Of a DNA stretch of 5,079 nt, positions 5,047 to 5,079 are shown piece after piece. The translations under genes and the position numbers were made by a program. The notes beneath the pieces are model-generated. The model was not told the DNA's origin. It did no database searches and saw only the letters and a list, made by a program, of their open reading frames with translations. This DNA comes from Desulfobacterales bacterium HSG17 (lineage in GTDB: Bacteria; Desulfobacterota; Desulfobacteria; Desulfobacterales; Desulfococcaceae), in NCBI GenBank assembly GCA_030377945.1, contig JAUCGD010000246.1, positions 1 to 5,079 on the forward strand, read 5' to 3'. Every line of letters starts with the position of its first letter. The stretch's first letter is position 1.

Positions 5047-5079
5047 ATGCAAGAATCCTTGATTACAAGCCAATCAACT
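5047..5079 (+). CDS. Possible start of a gene running off the right edge
   Basis: An ATG at 5047 opens a frame of eleven codons (MQESLITSQST) that is still open at the window end. It is 88 bases after a promoter-like motif at 4930-4958. Only a weak GAAG lies upstream, so the start is not well supported, and nothing about the product can be said from eleven residues. Confidence 0.25.
   Translation, partial: MQESLITSQST

Overview
The window looks like the decayed end of an integrated mobile element in an AT-rich bacterium. The closest resemblance of the proteins, recalled and not searched, is to Desulfobacterota/deltaproteobacterial accessory genes; this assignment is tentative. There is no housekeeping operon. 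Every recognisable protein is a mobile-element protein, and most are damaged.

Layout. Positions 88-146 carry the 3' half of a tRNA-Leu(CAA) gene, from the anticodon stem to CCA, followed by its terminator (155-191). No 5' half precedes it. A tyrosine integrase gene (1097-186, minus strand) abuts it, the usual int-att arrangement of tRNA-targeting elements. The integrase keeps its catalytic residues but lacks the N-terminal arm-binding region. Directly upstream is a primase-polymerase/helicase-like gene (2160-1117, minus) that is broken at both ends: its C-terminal half ends where the integrase remnant begins, and its N-terminus is replaced by an IS110-family insertion sequence. The IS110 transposase gene (3581-2124, minus) looks full length. 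Its upstream non-coding DNA (3582 to about 3874) is packed with nested inverted repeats. This is the place and strand expected for an IS110 bridge RNA, and the repeat next to the gene also buries the transposase ribosome binding site.

From about 3875 to the right end there is no convincing gene. The stretch 4021-4134 (minus) has a weak resemblance to the C-terminal box of sigma-54. The stretch 4170-4676 is a dense series of inverted repeats, including an imperfect palindrome of about 144 bp (4345-4488), and it ends in a terminator-like hairpin on the plus strand. The last 400 bases are AT-rich, with one promoter-like motif and an ATG at 5047 that may open a gene running off the window.

How it fits together. 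The integrase and the replication protein probably belonged to one integrated plasmid/phage-like element that used tRNA-Leu as its attachment site. The IS then entered the primase gene, and deletions removed the rest. The most interesting parts are the putative guide RNA leader of the IS, the double truncation scars, and the unexplained structured region at 4170-4676.
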